A stretch of DNA of 64,000 bases from Paraburkholderia haematera (GCF_905220975.1 NZ_CAJNBK010000020.1:60668-124667), one strand, 5' to 3'; positions 35,508 through 44,598 are shown, numbered from the stretch's first letter. Notes: generated from the sequence alone by a model not told the origin. Made by a program: numbers and translations.

Positions 35508-36596
35508 TCAGTTTGCCCGTCGTCCCGTCGCTGAATCGAAGAAATGCAGATGCTGCGCGGGCAGCGAGACTTGCAGCGCTTCGCCAGCGGCGGGACGATG
35601 CGTGTGCGGCAGCCGCACAGTCACGTCGTGCTTGCCCCAGCGGCCGTGCGCGAGGTTGTCCGCGCCGAGCAGTTCGCAGGAATCGACGGTCAGCGTGGCG
35701 TGAGATGCGTCCGCTTGACCCGGCGTCATGTGCTCGGGGCGAATGCCGAGCGTCCATTCGCGGCCCTTCGCAACTTCCCGGCCGATCGATGCCACGCCTG
35801 TAAGCGGCAGCTTCGGACCGTTACCCGCCACTTCAAACGTCAAGCCGTCATCCGACACGCGACCCTCCAGCAGATTCATCCCCGGCGAGCCGATGAAGCT
35901 CGCGACGAACACCGTCGCCGGCCGCTCGTAGACCTCGGTCGGCGCGCCGATCTGCTCCGCGTGGCCCTTGTTCATCACGATCACGCGTTGCGCGAGCGTC
36001 ATTGCTTCGATCTGATCGTGGGTGACATACAGGCTGGTCGTGGCAAGCCGGGCATGCAGGCGCTGGATTTCGAGGCGCATTTGCACCCGCAGGCGTGCAT
36101 CGAGATTGGACAGCGGCTCATCGAACAGAAATACCGCCGGCTCGCGCACGATCGCGCGGCCCATGGCGACGCGTTGTCGTTGCCCACCGGACAACTCGCG
36201 CGGCTTGCGTGCGAGCAGCGGTCCAAGCTCGAGAATCTGCGCCGCAGCGTCCACGCGCTTCGCAATCTGCGCGCGGTCGACGCCCGCAATCTTCAGCGCG
36301 TAGCCCATGTTTTCGGCGACGCTCATATGCGGATACAGCGCGTAGTTCTGGAACACCATCGCAATGTTGCGATCCTTCGGCTCCAGCCGATTGACCACTT
36401 TGCCGGAGATCGAGACAGTGCCGTCGGAAATGCCTTCGAGTCCGGCCACCATCCGCAGCAAGGTCGATTTGCCGCAACCCGACGGACCGACCATCACGAC
36501 GAACTCGCCGTCCGAGACGTCCACGTCGATGCCGTGCAACACGAACTGTTTGCCGTCGTAGGTCTTTTTAACGCCTTGCAGAGTCAGTGCAGCCAT
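35508..36596 (-). CDS. ugpC: Glycerol-3-phosphate ABC transporter ATP-binding protein
   Basis: The 362-residue protein has an ABC ATPase domain with Walker A GPSGCGKST, signature LSGGQRQR and Walker B VFLFDEPLSNLDARLR, then a C-terminal MalK-type TOBE regulatory domain. It pairs with UgpA and UgpE. Assignment to glycerol-3-phosphate rather than a sugar rests on the gene order ugpB-A-E-C and on the UgpB sequence. It is the last gene of the operon, 97 bases after ugpE. Confidence 0.93.
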   Translation of the reverse strand: MAALTLQGVKKTYDGKQFVLHGIDVDVSDGEFVVMVGPSGCGKSTLLRMVAGLEGISDGTVSISGKVVNRLEPKDRNIAMVFQNYALYPHMSVAENMGYALKIAGVDRAQIAKRVDAAAQILELGPLLARKPRELSGGQRQRVAMGRAIVREPAVFLFDEPLSNLDARLRVQMRLEIQRLHARLATTSLYVTHDQIEAMTLAQRVIVMNKGHAEQIGAPTEVYERPATVFVASFIGSPGMNLLEGRVSDDGLTFEVAGNGPKLPLTGVASIGREVAKGREWTLGIRPEHMTPGQADASHATLTVDSCELLGADNLAHGRWGKHDVTVRLPHTHRPAAGEALQVSLPAQHLHFFDSATGRRAN

Positions 36597-36693
36597 GCTG
36601 TTTTAGCCTTTTCGTTGCTTGCCGCGCGTGCCACGCTTTGCGCGGTGTTCTTTATTTCATGTCCAACGCTGAAGCTCGCCCAAGCTGCGCGAG

Positions 36694-37539
36694 TTACTTC
36701 TCCGAGTCCACCAGTCCGCGCACGAACCAGCGCTGCATCGTCAGCACGACGGCGAGCGGCGGCAGCATCGCGAGCAGTGTTGCGGTCATCACGAGATGCC
36801 ATTCGGTTGCGGTGTCGCCGGACGCGATCATGCTCTTGATGCCGACCACGGCTGTCGTCAGCGATTGCTGGCTCGTAATCAGAATCGGCCACAGATACTG
36901 ATTCCAGCCGTAAATGAATGTGATGACAAAGAGCGCCGCCATGTTCGTTTTCGACAGCGGCAGCACCACGTCCCAGAAGAAACGCATCGCACCGGCGCCG
37001 TCGATGCGCGCCGCTTCCATCAGCTCGTCGGGCAGCGTCATGAAGAACTGGCGGAACAGGAAGGTGGCGGTGGCCGATGCGATCAACGGCAAGGTCAAGC
37101 CGCTGTACGTATTGCTCAGATGCATCGACGACACGACCTGCACGGTCGGAAAGATGCGCACTTCGACCGGCAGCATCAGCGTGATGAAGATCAGCCAGAA
37201 CGACAGATTGCGAAACGGAAAGCGGAAAAACACGATCGCGTACGCGGAGATCATCGAGATGGCGATCTTGCCGATCGAAATCACCAGCGCCATCACGAGG
37301 CTATTGAACAGCATGCGGCCGAACGGCGCCGCCGCATTGCCGCTGCCATGCGACCAGACAGTCGCGATGTTCTCGAACAGATGCGTGCTCGGCACCAGTG
37401 ACAGCGGCACGCTGAACACCTCATGCTCGCTCATCGTCGCCGCGCAAAACGCGACGTACACCGGGAACACCACCAGCACGACGCCGAGAATCAGCACCGC
37501 ATGGCAGAAGAGGTCGAAACCGCGGCGGTTCTCGATCAT
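36694..37539 (-). CDS. ugpE: Glycerol-3-phosphate ABC transporter permease UgpE
   Basis: The 281-residue inner-membrane permease has six helices and the EAA loop appearing as ELMEAARIDGAGAMRFFWDVVLPLS. It forms the channel with UgpA. Its ATG overlaps the ugpA stop by four bases (ATGA), so the two permeases are made in equal amounts by coupled translation. Confidence 0.94.
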   Translation of the reverse strand: MIENRRGFDLFCHAVLILGVVLVVFPVYVAFCAATMSEHEVFSVPLSLVPSTHLFENIATVWSHGSGNAAAPFGRMLFNSLVMALVISIGKIAISMISAYAIVFFRFPFRNLSFWLIFITLMLPVEVRIFPTVQVVSSMHLSNTYSGLTLPLIASATATFLFRQFFMTLPDELMEAARIDGAGAMRFFWDVVLPLSKTNMAALFVITFIYGWNQYLWPILITSQQSLTTAVVGIKSMIASGDTATEWHLVMTATLLAMLPPLAVVLTMQRWFVRGLVDSEK

Positions 37540-38420
37540 GAGTATTGAACCCTGCGTTCGATGAAGCGGAATTGCACGACCGTCAACGCGACCACGATCA
37601 CCATCAGGATGACGGACTGCGCACCCGAGCTGCCGATGTCCAGCCCCTGGAAGCCTTCGGCGAAAATCTTGTAGATCAGCGTGCGGGTGGACTGTGCCGG
37701 ACCGCCGCCGGTGGCGGCGTCGATCACCGGGAAGGTGTCGAAGAACGCGTACGTGATGTTGATCACCAGCAGGAAAAAGCTGGTCGGCGAGAGCAGCGGC
37801 AGGGCGATGCCGAAGAAACGCCGCACCGGACCGGCGCCGTCGATGGCCGCCGCTTCGATCAGCGAACGCGGAATGGCCTGCAAGCCGGCATAGAAGAACA
37901 GAAAGTTATAGCTGACCTGTTTCCACACGGATGCCAGCACGACCAGAAACATCGCCTGGCCCGCGTTCAATGCGTGATTCCACACGATGCCGTACTTCGC
38001 GAGCGCATAGGTGACGAGGCCGATGCTCGGGTTGAACAGGAACGACCACAACACGGCGGCGATTGCGGGCGCGACCGCGTACGGCCAGATCAGCAGCGTC
38101 TGATAGGCCTTCGCGCCGCGCGTCACGCGATCCGCACAGACCGCCAGCAAGAGCGAAATCACCAATCCGCACACGGTGACGAGCGCGCAGAAAAGCAGCG
38201 TCGTATTGAACGACGACAGATAAAGCGGATCCGCGAACAACTGCTTGAAATTGGCGAGGCCGACAAATTCGCTCGACGTGCCGAACGCGTCCTGGCTCTG
38301 CGTGGATTGCCACAGCGCTTCGCCTGCCGGCCACAGAAAGAACAGCAGCGTGATTAGGAGTTGCGGCGCGACGAGCAGGTAGGGCAATACGCTGGTGCCG
38401 AAGCTGGAGCGCTTTTCCAT
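37536..38420 (-). CDS. ugpA: Glycerol-3-phosphate ABC transporter permease UgpA
   Basis: The 294-residue permease has six helices and the EAA loop SLIEAAAIDGAGPVRRFFGIALPLL. The frame is open for 123 more codons upstream into ugpB, but MEKRSSFGTSVLPYLLVAPQ at 38420 is the usual family start with AGGGAATT before it. A 12-bp perfect hairpin sits in the 71-base gap after ugpB and would let the binding protein be made in excess over the permeases. Confidence 0.94.
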   Translation of the reverse strand: MEKRSSFGTSVLPYLLVAPQLLITLLFFLWPAGEALWQSTQSQDAFGTSSEFVGLANFKQLFADPLYLSSFNTTLLFCALVTVCGLVISLLLAVCADRVTRGAKAYQTLLIWPYAVAPAIAAVLWSFLFNPSIGLVTYALAKYGIVWNHALNAGQAMFLVVLASVWKQVSYNFLFFYAGLQAIPRSLIEAAAIDGAGPVRRFFGIALPLLSPTSFFLLVINITYAFFDTFPVIDAATGGGPAQSTRTLIYKIFAEGFQGLDIGSSGAQSVILMVIVVALTVVQFRFIERRVQYS

Positions 38421-38450
38421 CGAGAATTCCCTGGGATTTTCTACCACGAC

Positions 38451-38478
38451 GGGTTTCGGTGCGAGCGCACCGAAACCC
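38451..38478 (-). terminator. Intercistronic hairpin between ugpB and ugpA
   Basis: GGGTTTCGGTGC/GCACCGAAACCC is a perfect 12-bp stem with a 4-base loop, 13 bases past the ugpB stop. It has no U-run, so it probably stabilises the upstream ugpB message or partly attenuates rather than terminating fully. Confidence 0.65.
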
Positions 38479-38491
38479 TGCCGGCTAGTAC

Positions 38492-39817
38492 TTAGTTGCC
38501 GGCTTTCTCGAAGCGGCGCAGCAACTCGTCGCCACGCGATACGGCCGAATCGAGCGCCTGTTGCGGCGTCTTCTTTTCCGCCCACACCTGTTCGAGTTCT
38601 TCGTCGATCACGGTGCGGATCTGCGGCATGTTGCCCAGGCGCAAACCCTTTGTGTACGGCAGGGGCGGCTTGTTGAGCATCTGCTTGATCGCGGTGTCGC
38701 TGCCCGGGTTCTTCTCGTAGAAGCCTTGCTGCTGCGTCAGTTGATACGCGGCGGTCGTGACCGGCAGGTAGCCCGTGTCCTGATGCCACTTCGCGGCAAC
38801 CGGCGCCGAGGACAGATACGACAGGAATTTCGCCACGCCCTTGTAGACGGCCGGATCTTTACCCGACAGCACCCACAAGCTTGCCCCGCCGATGATCGCG
38901 TTCTGCGGCGCACCCTTCACACTCGCGTCGTACGGCATCATGCCGGTGCCGAAGTTAAACTTCGCGTATTTCTTGATCGTGGCGAGCGAGCCCGACGAGT
39001 TCGTGATGATCCCGCAGTCGCCGCTATAGAACTTCGACACCGGTTCGTCCTTGCGGCCGACATAGGTGAAGGTGCCTTCCTTCTGCATGTTCTGCAGGAA
39101 CTGGATGTGCGCGACCTGAAGCGGTTTGTTGAATTCCAGTTGCGCGTCGGCGCCGTCGAACCCGTTGTTCTTCGACGCGAACGGGGCGCCATGCCAGGCG
39201 CTATAGTTTTCGAGTTGAATCCAGCTCTGCCAGCCCGACGAATAGCCGCACGCCATGCCGGACGCCTTCAGCTTCTGCGCGTCCACCTGCAATTCGGCCC
39301 AGGTTTTCGGCGGCTGGTTCGGATCGAGCCCGGCTTTCTTGAACGCGTCCTTGTTGTAGTACAGCACCGGCGTCGAGCTATTGAACGGCATCGAGATCAG
39401 CTCGCCGGTTTTGGCGTCGCTGTAGTAGCTGGCGATGGTCGGCACGAAGGCCTTTTCGTCGAGCGGCACGCCGGCTTGCTTGAACACTTCTGAGACCGGG
39501 ATCACAGCCTTTTTCGCCTGCATCATCGTGGCGGTGCCGACTTCGTAGACCTGCAGGATGGCAGGCGCGTTACCGCTGCGATAAGCGGCGATGCCGGCGG
39601 CGAGGGTCTGGTCGTAGGTGCCTTTGAACACCGGCACGATCTTGTAGTCGCTTTGCGACGCATTGAACGCGTTGGCGATGTCGTTCAGACGCTCGCCGAG
39701 GGCGGCTTCCATGCCGTGCCAGAACTGGATTTCAGTGGCGGCGTGGGCTGCCTGGCTGATGCCGAAACTCAATACGGCGGCAACGGAAAGCGAACGGAAC
39801 AGCGGCGTGCAACTCAT
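38492..39817 (-). CDS. ugpB: Glycerol-3-phosphate-binding periplasmic protein
   Basis: The 441-residue protein has a signal peptide (residues 1-26, cleavage near AAHA-ATE) and matches UgpB through TEIQFWHGMEAALGERLN, SGNAPAILQVYEVGTATMM and the FNSSTPVLYYNKDAFKKAGLDP region of cluster-B binding proteins. It captures glycerol-3-phosphate or its diesters in the periplasm for the UgpAEC importer. The ATG at 39817 follows AGGAGA. It is first in the operon; a candidate PHO half-site and a TAGAAT lie about 45-65 bases upstream, which would fit phosphate control. Confidence 0.94.
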   Translation of the reverse strand: MSCTPLFRSLSVAAVLSFGISQAAHAATEIQFWHGMEAALGERLNDIANAFNASQSDYKIVPVFKGTYDQTLAAGIAAYRSGNAPAILQVYEVGTATMMQAKKAVIPVSEVFKQAGVPLDEKAFVPTIASYYSDAKTGELISMPFNSSTPVLYYNKDAFKKAGLDPNQPPKTWAELQVDAQKLKASGMACGYSSGWQSWIQLENYSAWHGAPFASKNNGFDGADAQLEFNKPLQVAHIQFLQNMQKEGTFTYVGRKDEPVSKFYSGDCGIITNSSGSLATIKKYAKFNFGTGMMPYDASVKGAPQNAIIGGASLWVLSGKDPAVYKGVAKFLSYLSSAPVAAKWHQDTGYLPVTTAAYQLTQQQGFYEKNPGSDTAIKQMLNKPPLPYTKGLRLGNMPQIRTVIDEELEQVWAEKKTPQQALDSAVSRGDELLRRFEKAGN

Positions 39818-40135
39818 CGATGTGTCTCCTGACGGAACGGGCGCTGATGGGAATCGCGCGATTCTATTTGTGTTCGATGACAGTCTGGCGTCGATTACCG
39901 GGCGGCGGCCCGCTTTTGACCGGCGCCGACTGCCGCAATTTAACACCGGCTGTCACGGAACGGAAACAATGCGCGTCTGAATGCGCTGGTTTGCGCGAGG
40001 TCAAGGCAAAACGTCGACCGGCGAACATCACTGCGAGTGCGTGGTCAAGATGGACATCGAGAGGGGAAGACGGGTGCCGGGGCGATACATGAATCGGGCA
40101 CGCACTAACATGACGTTCGCTAATCAGGATTCCAT
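39818..40135. other. Divergent region between ugpB and the GDPD-like gene
   Basis: These 318 bases hold no gene. They must carry both divergent promoters. The visible candidates are one CTGTCAT half-site with a -10 for ugpB (39861-39883) and one CTGTCAC (about 39951-39957) on the plus strand; neither is a full PHO box. Confidence 0.45.
39861..39883 (-). promoter_or_regulatory. Candidate PhoB half-site and -10 element for ugpB
   Basis: On the minus strand CTGTCAT (39883-39877) is followed after 10 bases by TAGAAT (39866-39861), the spacing seen between the last PHO half-site and the -10 in Pho promoters. The upstream half-site is degenerate, so the call is weak. Confidence 0.28.
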
Positions 40136-41113
40136 ATGCTTCGACCAATGCGATTTGCACTATGTGGTGCGGTGATGGGCCTTGTGCTGGCGGGTTGCCC
40201 CTTGACACACGTGGCGGCGGATAGCGGCGCGCTGCCGGTTGCTACGTTGCCGAAGATCGTCGCCCATCGCGGCGGTACGGGCGACGCGCCCGAGAACACG
40301 CTCGAAGCGATTCGCGAGTCGATCGCGCATCATGCCGATGCCATGTGGCTCTCCGTCCAGTTGAGCAAGGACGGAGTGCCTGTCCTGTTTCGTCCCGCCG
40401 ACCTATCGGCGCTGACTGACGTGAAGGGTCCGGTTTCCGCGCACACTGCGGCGGAACTCGCGCGCGTGAACGCAGGCTGGACTTTCCGTCGTGGCGACAC
40501 GTATCCGTATCGCGCCCAGCCGGTGGGTATTCCCACCCTGCGTGAAGCGCTGCGTGCGATCCCCCCGAGCATGCCGGTCGTGCTGGATATGAAGGCGATG
40601 CCTGTGCAGCCGCAAACCCAGGCAGTGGCCCAGGTGCTAAGTGAGGAGAATGCGTGGTCGCGCGTCACGATCTATTCGACCGATCAGCAGTACCAGCAGA
40701 GCTTCGGCATTTATACGCAGGCACAGCTTTATGAGTCGCGCGACGCAACCCGCCAACGCTTATTGGGCGTGCTGCTCAACCAGGACTGTGCGGATGCCCC
40801 CACGCAACATACGTCAACCGCGTTCGAGATGCACCGGGCACTGACGGTGGTCGAGCAGTTCACGTTGGGTGAGGGCCGTTCGGAAGTGACGGCGACCCTA
40901 TGGACGCCGGCAACGGTTGCCTGCTTCAGGCGGAACCCGGACGTGCGGATTCTCGCGATCGGGGTGAATAGCGCGGCCGATTATCTGGCGGCGGCGTGTA
41001 TGGGGATCGATTCGGTGCTGGCGGATTCCCCATCGCAGATGGCCGCGATCAAGTTCGGTATGGTCATGCCGTTGCGGTGTGCAGCGCAAAACGGAACCGC
41101 GGTCCCCCAGTAA
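40136..41113 (+). CDS. Lipoprotein resembling glycerophosphodiester phosphodiesterase, with degenerate active site
   Basis: The 325-residue protein has a lipoprotein signal (lipobox LAGC, C21). It shows the GDPD fold marks KIVAHRGGTGDAPENTLEAI (H44, R45, E53) and a C-terminal CMGIDSVLADSP. The usual metal pair of the ExD motif is replaced by W71 and S73 (MWLSVQLSKDG), and the catalytic HD is replaced by R86-P87 (VLFRPADL). It may therefore not hydrolyse glycerophosphodiesters. Its position divergent from ugpBAEC mimics ugpQ, so a role in capturing or sensing phosphodiesters at the membrane is possible but unproven. Confidence 0.78.
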   Translation: MLRPMRFALCGAVMGLVLAGCPLTHVAADSGALPVATLPKIVAHRGGTGDAPENTLEAIRESIAHHADAMWLSVQLSKDGVPVLFRPADLSALTDVKGPVSAHTAAELARVNAGWTFRRGDTYPYRAQPVGIPTLREALRAIPPSMPVVLDMKAMPVQPQTQAVAQVLSEENAWSRVTIYSTDQQYQQSFGIYTQAQLYESRDATRQRLLGVLLNQDCADAPTQHTSTAFEMHRALTVVEQFTLGEGRSEVTATLWTPATVACFRRNPDVRILAIGVNSAADYLAAACMGIDSVLADSPSQMAAIKFGMVMPLRCAAQNGTAVPQ

Positions 41114-41116
41114 AGC

Positions 41117-41143
41117 AAAAAGCCCGCAGCATGCGGGCTTTTT
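41117..41143. terminator. Bidirectional terminator after the GDPD-like gene
   Basis: AAAAAGCCCGC/GCGGGCTTTTT is an 11-bp stem with a 5-base loop, starting three bases past the stop codon. Confidence 0.9.
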
Positions 41144-41221
41144 GTTCTATGAAGATACGGCTGCGGCTTTCGGTTTGTTGCCGATTTCCGCCTCACGCCG
41201 AGGCGAAGCCTCGGACGTTGA

Positions 41222-42316
41222 TTACACGTTGAACAGGAAGTTCATCACGTCGCCGTCGTGCACGACGTATTCCTTGCCTTCCGCGCGCATCTTGCCGGCT
41301 TCCTTTGCGCCTTGCTCACCCTTGTAGCTGATGAAGTCGTTGAAGGCGATCGTCTGCGCGCGAATGAAGCCACGCTCGAAGTCGGTGTGGATCGCGCCAG
41401 CCGCCTGCGGTGCGGTGTCGCCGACATGGATCGTCCATGCGCGCACTTCCTTCACGCCGGCTGTGAAGTAGGTCTGCAGGCCCAGCAACTTGAAACCCGC
41501 GCGAATCACGCGGTTCAGGCCGGGTTCGTGCATACCCATGTCGGCGAGGAACACTTCCATGTCCGCTTCGTCGAGGTCGGCGATTTCCGCTTCGATCGCC
41601 GCGCACACGGCGACGACCGGTGCGCCTTCGGCCGCCGCGAACTTCGTGACTGCGTCCAGATGCGGATTGTTCTCGAAACCGTCGTCCTTCACGTTGGCGA
41701 CGTACATGGTCGGCTTGGCAGTGATCAGGCAGAACGGCTTGAGCGTGGCCTTTTCCTCATCCGACAGGTCGAGCGCGCGGACCGGCTTGGCCTGGTCGAG
41801 CTGCGCACGCACTTTTTCCAGCACCGCGGCGTTTTTGATCGCTTCTTTATCGTTGCCCGACTTGGCGGCCTTCGAATAGCGCGACAACGCCTTTTCGACG
41901 GTTGCGAGGTCGGCCAGCGCCAATTCGGTGTTGATCACCTCGATATCCGACAGCGGATCGACCTTGTTCGCGACGTGAATCACGTTGTCGTCTTCGAAGC
42001 AGCGCACCACATGCGTGATCGCGTCGGTTTCGCGGATGTTCGCGAGGAACTGGTTGCCCAGACCTTCGCCCTTGCTCGCACCGGCCACGAGGCCGGCGAT
42101 GTCGACGAATTCCACCACGGCCGGCAGGATGCGCTCCGGCTTGACGATTTCAGCGAGCGCCTTGAGGCGCGCGTCCGGCACTTCGACAATGCCGACGTTC
42201 GGCTCGATCGTGCAGAACGGATAGTTTTCGGCGGCGATGCCCGCCTTGGTCAGCGCATTGAACAGGGTGGACTTGCCGACGTTAGGCAGGCCGACGATGC
42301 CGCATTTGAGGCTCAT
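41222..42316 (-). CDS. ychF: Redox-regulated ATPase/GTPase YchF
   Basis: The 364-residue protein is YchF/OLA1: G1 GLPNVGKSTLFNALTKAG, G3 VDIAGLVAGASKGEGLGNQF, a coiled-coil insert (about 130-200) and a C-terminal TGS domain ending with the conserved EYVVHDGDVMNFLFNV. The NxxE motif in place of NKxD explains its preference for ATP. It binds ribosomes and affects stress responses. In Burkholderia it is usually next to the ubiquinone hydroxylase-dsbC pair, as here, in divergent orientation. Confidence 0.96.
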   Translation of the reverse strand: MSLKCGIVGLPNVGKSTLFNALTKAGIAAENYPFCTIEPNVGIVEVPDARLKALAEIVKPERILPAVVEFVDIAGLVAGASKGEGLGNQFLANIRETDAITHVVRCFEDDNVIHVANKVDPLSDIEVINTELALADLATVEKALSRYSKAAKSGNDKEAIKNAAVLEKVRAQLDQAKPVRALDLSDEEKATLKPFCLITAKPTMYVANVKDDGFENNPHLDAVTKFAAAEGAPVVAVCAAIEAEIADLDEADMEVFLADMGMHEPGLNRVIRAGFKLLGLQTYFTAGVKEVRAWTIHVGDTAPQAAGAIHTDFERGFIRAQTIAFNDFISYKGEQGAKEAGKMRAEGKEYVVHDGDVMNFLFNV

Positions 42317-42566
42317 GGAAATCCTTCAGTGAATCAGTAAGTTGCGTGATGCGCTCGACGCTGTGTGCAGGATTCGAAAAGCCTTCGCGTTTGGCGTGGC
42401 GGAGGAAGCGCAGCGGAGCGGGACAAGACACCAGATCGGGGCGTTGCCTCGACGATTCTGGGCGAGTTTTGTCACGGAAAGCGCAATTGTAACCCGTTCG
42501 GATCGGGTTCTTGATCTGCCTGCGGTAAAGCTGGCGGCTCGATCCGTCCCCCGCAACCCCCGCGGC

Positions 42567-42572
42567 TATAAT
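42567..42572 (+). promoter_or_regulatory. -10 element placing the transcription start at the ATG of the hydroxylase gene
   Basis: A perfect TATAAT is followed after six bases by the start codon at 42579. No -35 match is seen 15-19 bases upstream and no ribosome site is present, so a leaderless message is possible. Confidence 0.4.
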
Positions 42573-42578
42573 GCGCGG

Positions 42579-43751
42579 ATGAACGCACACCACCAGACCT
42601 TTGATGCCGCCGTGATCGGCGGCGGGCTCGTCGGCAAGACCGCGGCGCTGGCGCTGACGCAAGGCGGACTGCGCGTGGCGCTGCTCGCGCAGCCGTGCGC
42701 GGTGCTGCCGCCGGGCGCCACCTTCGACTCGCGGGTCTATGCGCTGTCGTCGAGTTCGCAGGCTCTGCTGGAGCGATTGCGGGTCTGGCAGGCGCTCGAT
42801 CTCTCGAAGCTCGGGCCCGTCTACGACATGCGCGTCTATGGCGACGCGCATGCCGAACTCCATTTTTCCGCTTTTCAGGCATCCGTGCCGCAACTGGCGT
42901 GGATTGTCGAGTCATCCGTGATCGAGCGCGCGCTAGATGCCGCGTTGCGTTTCCAGCCGAATCTCACCTGGATCGACACACGCGCGCAGGCGCTGGACTT
43001 GACCGCCGACGGCGCGAGCGTCGGTCTTGCCAACGGCAATGTGCTCGAGGCCGATCTGGTGGTCGGGGCGGATGGTGCGCATTCGTGGGTGCGCGCGCAG
43101 ATCGGCTCGAAGGTGAACCGGCGCGACTATAAGCAAACCGGTGTGGTCGCGAACTTCAAGGCCGAAAAGCCGCACGGCGAAACCGCTTACCAATGGTTCA
43201 AGGACGGCGAAATCATCGCGCTGCTGCCGATGCCGGAGGGTCACCTCTCGCTGGTCTGGTCGGCGCGCACTGAGCACGCCGAGCAACTGCTCGCGCTCGA
43301 CCCGGCGCAACTTGCTGCCGAAGTCGAACGCGTGACGGGTGAGCAGTTCGGCGCTTTGGAATGCGTGACGCCTGCGCAAGGCTTCCCGCTCGCGCTGCAA
43401 ACCGTCGACAAGCTGGTCGCGCCGCGTGTCGCGCTGGTAGGCGATGCCGCGCATCTGATTCACCCGTTGGCGGGGCAGGGCATGAACCTCGGTTTGCGCG
43501 ACGTCGCGGCGCTCGCCGAGACGGTCGCCGGTAAGGAAGCGTTCCGCGATCTCGGCGATATGGTGCTGCTGCGCCGCTACGAGCGCGCCCGCCGCGAGGA
43601 CATCCGCGCGCTGATGATCGCTACCGACGGCCTGCAAAAGCTCTTCTCGGCACCCGGTCCGTTCGCCAAGGTACTGCGCAATACCGGTATGGCATTTGTC
43701 GGCGCGCAGCCGTTCATCAAGCGCTGGCTGGTGTCGGCCGCGCTGGGGTAA
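42579..43751 (+). CDS. UbiH/UbiF/COQ6-type FAD-dependent hydroxylase
   Basis: The 390-residue monooxygenase has the FAD loop FDAAVIGGGLVGKTAALALTQ, the DG motif LVVGADGAHSWVRAQIG and the second FAD contact VALVGDAAHLIHPLAGQGMNLGLRD. These enzymes hydroxylate the ubiquinone ring; which carbon this one acts on cannot be told, so no UbiH/UbiF/UbiI/UbiM symbol is used. The start is at ATG 42579, immediately after a TATAAT, with no Shine-Dalgarno. dsbC follows after 121 bases on the same strand. Confidence 0.9.
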   Translation: MNAHHQTFDAAVIGGGLVGKTAALALTQGGLRVALLAQPCAVLPPGATFDSRVYALSSSSQALLERLRVWQALDLSKLGPVYDMRVYGDAHAELHFSAFQASVPQLAWIVESSVIERALDAALRFQPNLTWIDTRAQALDLTADGASVGLANGNVLEADLVVGADGAHSWVRAQIGSKVNRRDYKQTGVVANFKAEKPHGETAYQWFKDGEIIALLPMPEGHLSLVWSARTEHAEQLLALDPAQLAAEVERVTGEQFGALECVTPAQGFPLALQTVDKLVAPRVALVGDAAHLIHPLAGQGMNLGLRDVAALAETVAGKEAFRDLGDMVLLRRYERARREDIRALMIATDGLQKLFSAPGPFAKVLRNTGMAFVGAQPFIKRWLVSAALG

Positions 43752-43872
43752 AGCGCCCGAGCCAACATACCGGGTTGGCGAGACGGGTATCATGAACGGA
43801 CGGACGCCGTTCTGGTCAGACCAGCAACGCCCCCAAAACGCGCAACGCGCGATTGAACTCCAGGAATTCAGC

Positions 43873-44598
43873 ATGAAAAAATCCTTCCGCATCGCAGCCG
43901 CCGCGCTCGCGATCGTTGCCGTGACGATCGGCTGCTCCGCGCAGGCCGATCAAGCCACCGACAAGCTCAAAGCCACGCTGCAAACGCGCCTGACCGACGT
44001 GACGATCAAGAGCGTGACGAAGTCGCCGATTGCCGGCCTCTACGAAGTGAATCTCGGCACGCAGATCATCTATAGCGATGCGAACGGCGACTACCTCATG
44101 CTCGGCGACATGGTCGACGCGAAGACGCGCAAGAATCTGACGGAAGCGCGTCTGTCGGAGACCAACCGCATCGACTTCGCGAGCCTGCCGTTCGCGAACG
44201 CGGTGAAGGTCGTGAAGGGCAACGGCGCGCGCAAGATCGCCGTGTTCTCCGATCCGAACTGCCCGTACTGCAAGCAGCTCGAAACCACGCTCAAGTCGAT
44301 CGATAACGTCACGGTCTACACCTTCCTGTACCCGGTGCTGTCGCCGGATTCGACCGCCAAGTCGAAGTCGATCTGGTGCTCGACCGACCGCGCGAAGGCA
44401 TGGGAATCGTGGATGCAGGACCATCAGGCGCCCACCGCCGCCGGCACCTGCGACACCGCCGCGATCGACAAGAACCTGGCGCTCGGCCACGCGATGAACG
44501 TTGACGGCACGCCGACCGTGTTCCTCGCCGACGGCCGCCGCCTGCCCGGCGCCGTGCCGGCAGACCGGCTGGACAAGGAAATGTCCGCCGTGCGCTGA
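43873..44598 (+). CDS. dsbC: Periplasmic thiol:disulfide isomerase DsbC
   Basis: The 241-residue protein has a signal peptide (about residues 1-26), an N-terminal dimerisation domain and a C-terminal thioredoxin fold. The CPYC active site lies in VFSDPNCPYCKQLE, and the cis-Pro is in VDGTPTVFLADGRRLPG. A second Cys pair (C at IWCSTD and at GTCDT) matches the structural disulfide of DsbC. It shuffles wrong disulfides in exported proteins. The start at ATG 43873 begins the signal peptide. A Cys in the signal (TIGC) is not a proper lipobox. Confidence 0.94.
   Translation: MKKSFRIAAAALAIVAVTIGCSAQADQATDKLKATLQTRLTDVTIKSVTKSPIAGLYEVNLGTQIIYSDANGDYLMLGDMVDAKTRKNLTEARLSETNRIDFASLPFANAVKVVKGNGARKIAVFSDPNCPYCKQLETTLKSIDNVTVYTFLYPVLSPDSTAKSKSIWCSTDRAKAWESWMQDHQAPTAAGTCDTAAIDKNLALGHAMNVDGTPTVFLADGRRLPGAVPADRLDKEMSAVR

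Noticed and set aside
43873..44598. DsbC as a lipoprotein
   Set aside because: The Cys in the signal peptide is preceded by T-I-G, which does not fit the lipobox, and cleavage after AQA is more natural.
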